Of a stretch of DNA of 64,000 nt, positions 63,276 through 64,000 are shown one piece after another (position 1 is the first letter of the stretch; the number at the start of each line of letters is the position of its first letter). Where the stretch lies: positions 96,196-160,195 of the forward strand of contig CAIIXF020000457.1 of assembly GCA_903813345.2 (NCBI GenBank), read 5' to 3'. Origin of the DNA: Owenia fusiformis. Taxonomy: Eukaryota; Annelida; Polychaeta; Sabellida; Oweniidae. The position numbers and the translations under genes are program-made. The notes under the pieces were generated by a model. The model was not told the origin of the DNA. It did not search any database and saw only the letters and a list, made by a program, of their open reading frames with translations.

Positions 63276-64000
63276 AGTCTAGATCTGGAGTCTGAAATTG
63301 AACTTGTTCAATTTCCAAAGTCTAGTTATTCTTATTATTATTATTATTCTAACCCAGTTTTCTCAATAACCATAAGGTTTTCAGTAAAGTCAGTCATTTG
63401 GTCAATTTAGGTCCAGAATCTAGTTCCTCGGAAATTGGGTCAAATTTTTAGCTAGGTCAAAGGTCAAGAACTAGGTCAAATCCAGTACTTTGTCACTTTT
63501 TTCGATTTTCTCGGTCGTCCTTCAATATTTTCGATCCGGGTTTTTTTCATTGTGTTCCTTATAAAAAAGTAGAAAACCTAGGGTCGATTTAGTTTTTTGA
63601 TATCTCAAACCGATTTCGAGATATCAGTGTCCGAAAACAAGGTCCAAAAAAAAGTTCTCCGAATCAAATGTCCAGGATATTAGTCATATAGGAAATTTTC
63701 TCAGGATTCCGAATCTGAAAACCAAATTTAGATCGGACTTCCGGTTCAGAAGTTATGGCGTTTTGAAAGCTCAAAAATCGCTAAATTTGGTGCCCATGTT
63801 AAGTCAATGGGAATAAAAGATTTTTTTGAAGTAAAAAATATGAAATATAGACTGAGTTTAGCTAAATATAATGAAAGCTTTTAAAAGAATGGGACCTCAA
63901 AAGCCATCTAGCTTCAAAATTTGGACACCAAAATGCCTAGGTCAAAATCTAGGTCAAATTCAAAGTTTTTCCTTATTTTTGCGATTCTGACACTACAGAT

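Larger units (their letters stand above)
58200..64000 (+). mobile_element. Tandem non-coding repeat array 2 (HINE/pearl-like), four monomers
   Basis: Head-to-tail monomers: about 58200-59572, 59573-60995, 60996-63325 and 63326 to the window end. Each has the same order: TTTTTTCAATAAC anchor, AGGTCAAAGGTCA site, GATATC palindromic block, non-coding body with ACTTCCGG...GGAAGT, pyrimidine microsatellite, 19-bp TTATTCTGGATGACTCGGC minisatellite, and a 3' end with a 10-bp-stem hairpin followed by AAAGTCTAG and (TTA)n. At 60995-61001 one 3' end directly abuts the AGACTCCAGAT 5' hairpin of the next. This architecture is that of non-autonomous Helentrons; no coding capacity. Confidence 0.7.

Overview
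The window is a stretch of eukaryotic, almost certainly marine-invertebrate, nuclear DNA. Genes are split by GT-AG introns, intergenic DNA is AT-rich, and most of the 64 kb is transposon-derived: CR1/Jockey-type LINE, a Helentron-class rolling-circle element, Tc1/mariner relics, foldback MITEs, satellites and minisatellites. The frequent ACATGTA words, dispersed GGACGGACAGAC-type repeats and pearl/HINE-like arrays suggest a lophotrochozoan, most likely a bivalve mollusc; this is inference. Two 500-base runs of N (25001-25500, 57501-58000) are assembly gaps.

Layout. 1-210: open frame running in from the left edge, possibly the last exon of a gene. 839-904: possible signal-peptide exon. 2013-5990: intact 1256-residue LINE ORF with a 2A-like motif after a hydrophobic leader. 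6370-7692: SINE-like A/B boxes and a rearranged LINE relic. 8460-11703 (minus): a four-exon gene for a secreted trypsin-like protease with cysteine-rich, VWC/pacifastin-like and TSP1-like modules. 11.9-21.2 kb: a cluster of foldback and mariner elements and a minisatellite. 21882-23750: a two-exon gene for a bacterial-type anhydro-N-acetylmuramic acid kinase (AnmK). 26.6-28.5 kb: a ~365-bp satellite with a hairpin element inserted. 29.3-34.4 kb and 58.2-64.0 kb: arrays of a non-coding repeat with hairpin ends, minisatellites and pyrimidine microsatellites. 34.5-45.0 kb (minus): an uninterrupted giant ORF of a Helentron. 45-57.5 kb: MITEs, a ~150-bp satellite, an internally deleted mariner with perfect ends, and duplicated AT-rich blocks.

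Two host genes are well supported, the protease and AnmK, and both can be reconstructed with in-phase splice sites. If functional, both could deal with bacteria or bacterial cell wall at the body surface or gut, but nothing in the sequence links them. The main points of interest are the intron-bearing AnmK gene (probable transfer from bacteria), the Helentron protein that carries an OTU cysteine protease followed by a second Cys/Asp-x-His protease-like domain, the LINE with 2A-type ribosome skipping behind a multi-pass hydrophobic leader, and a repeat family in which every monomer carries a perfect nuclear-receptor DR1 site and whose 19-bp minisatellite repeats an ARE/AP-1-like core.
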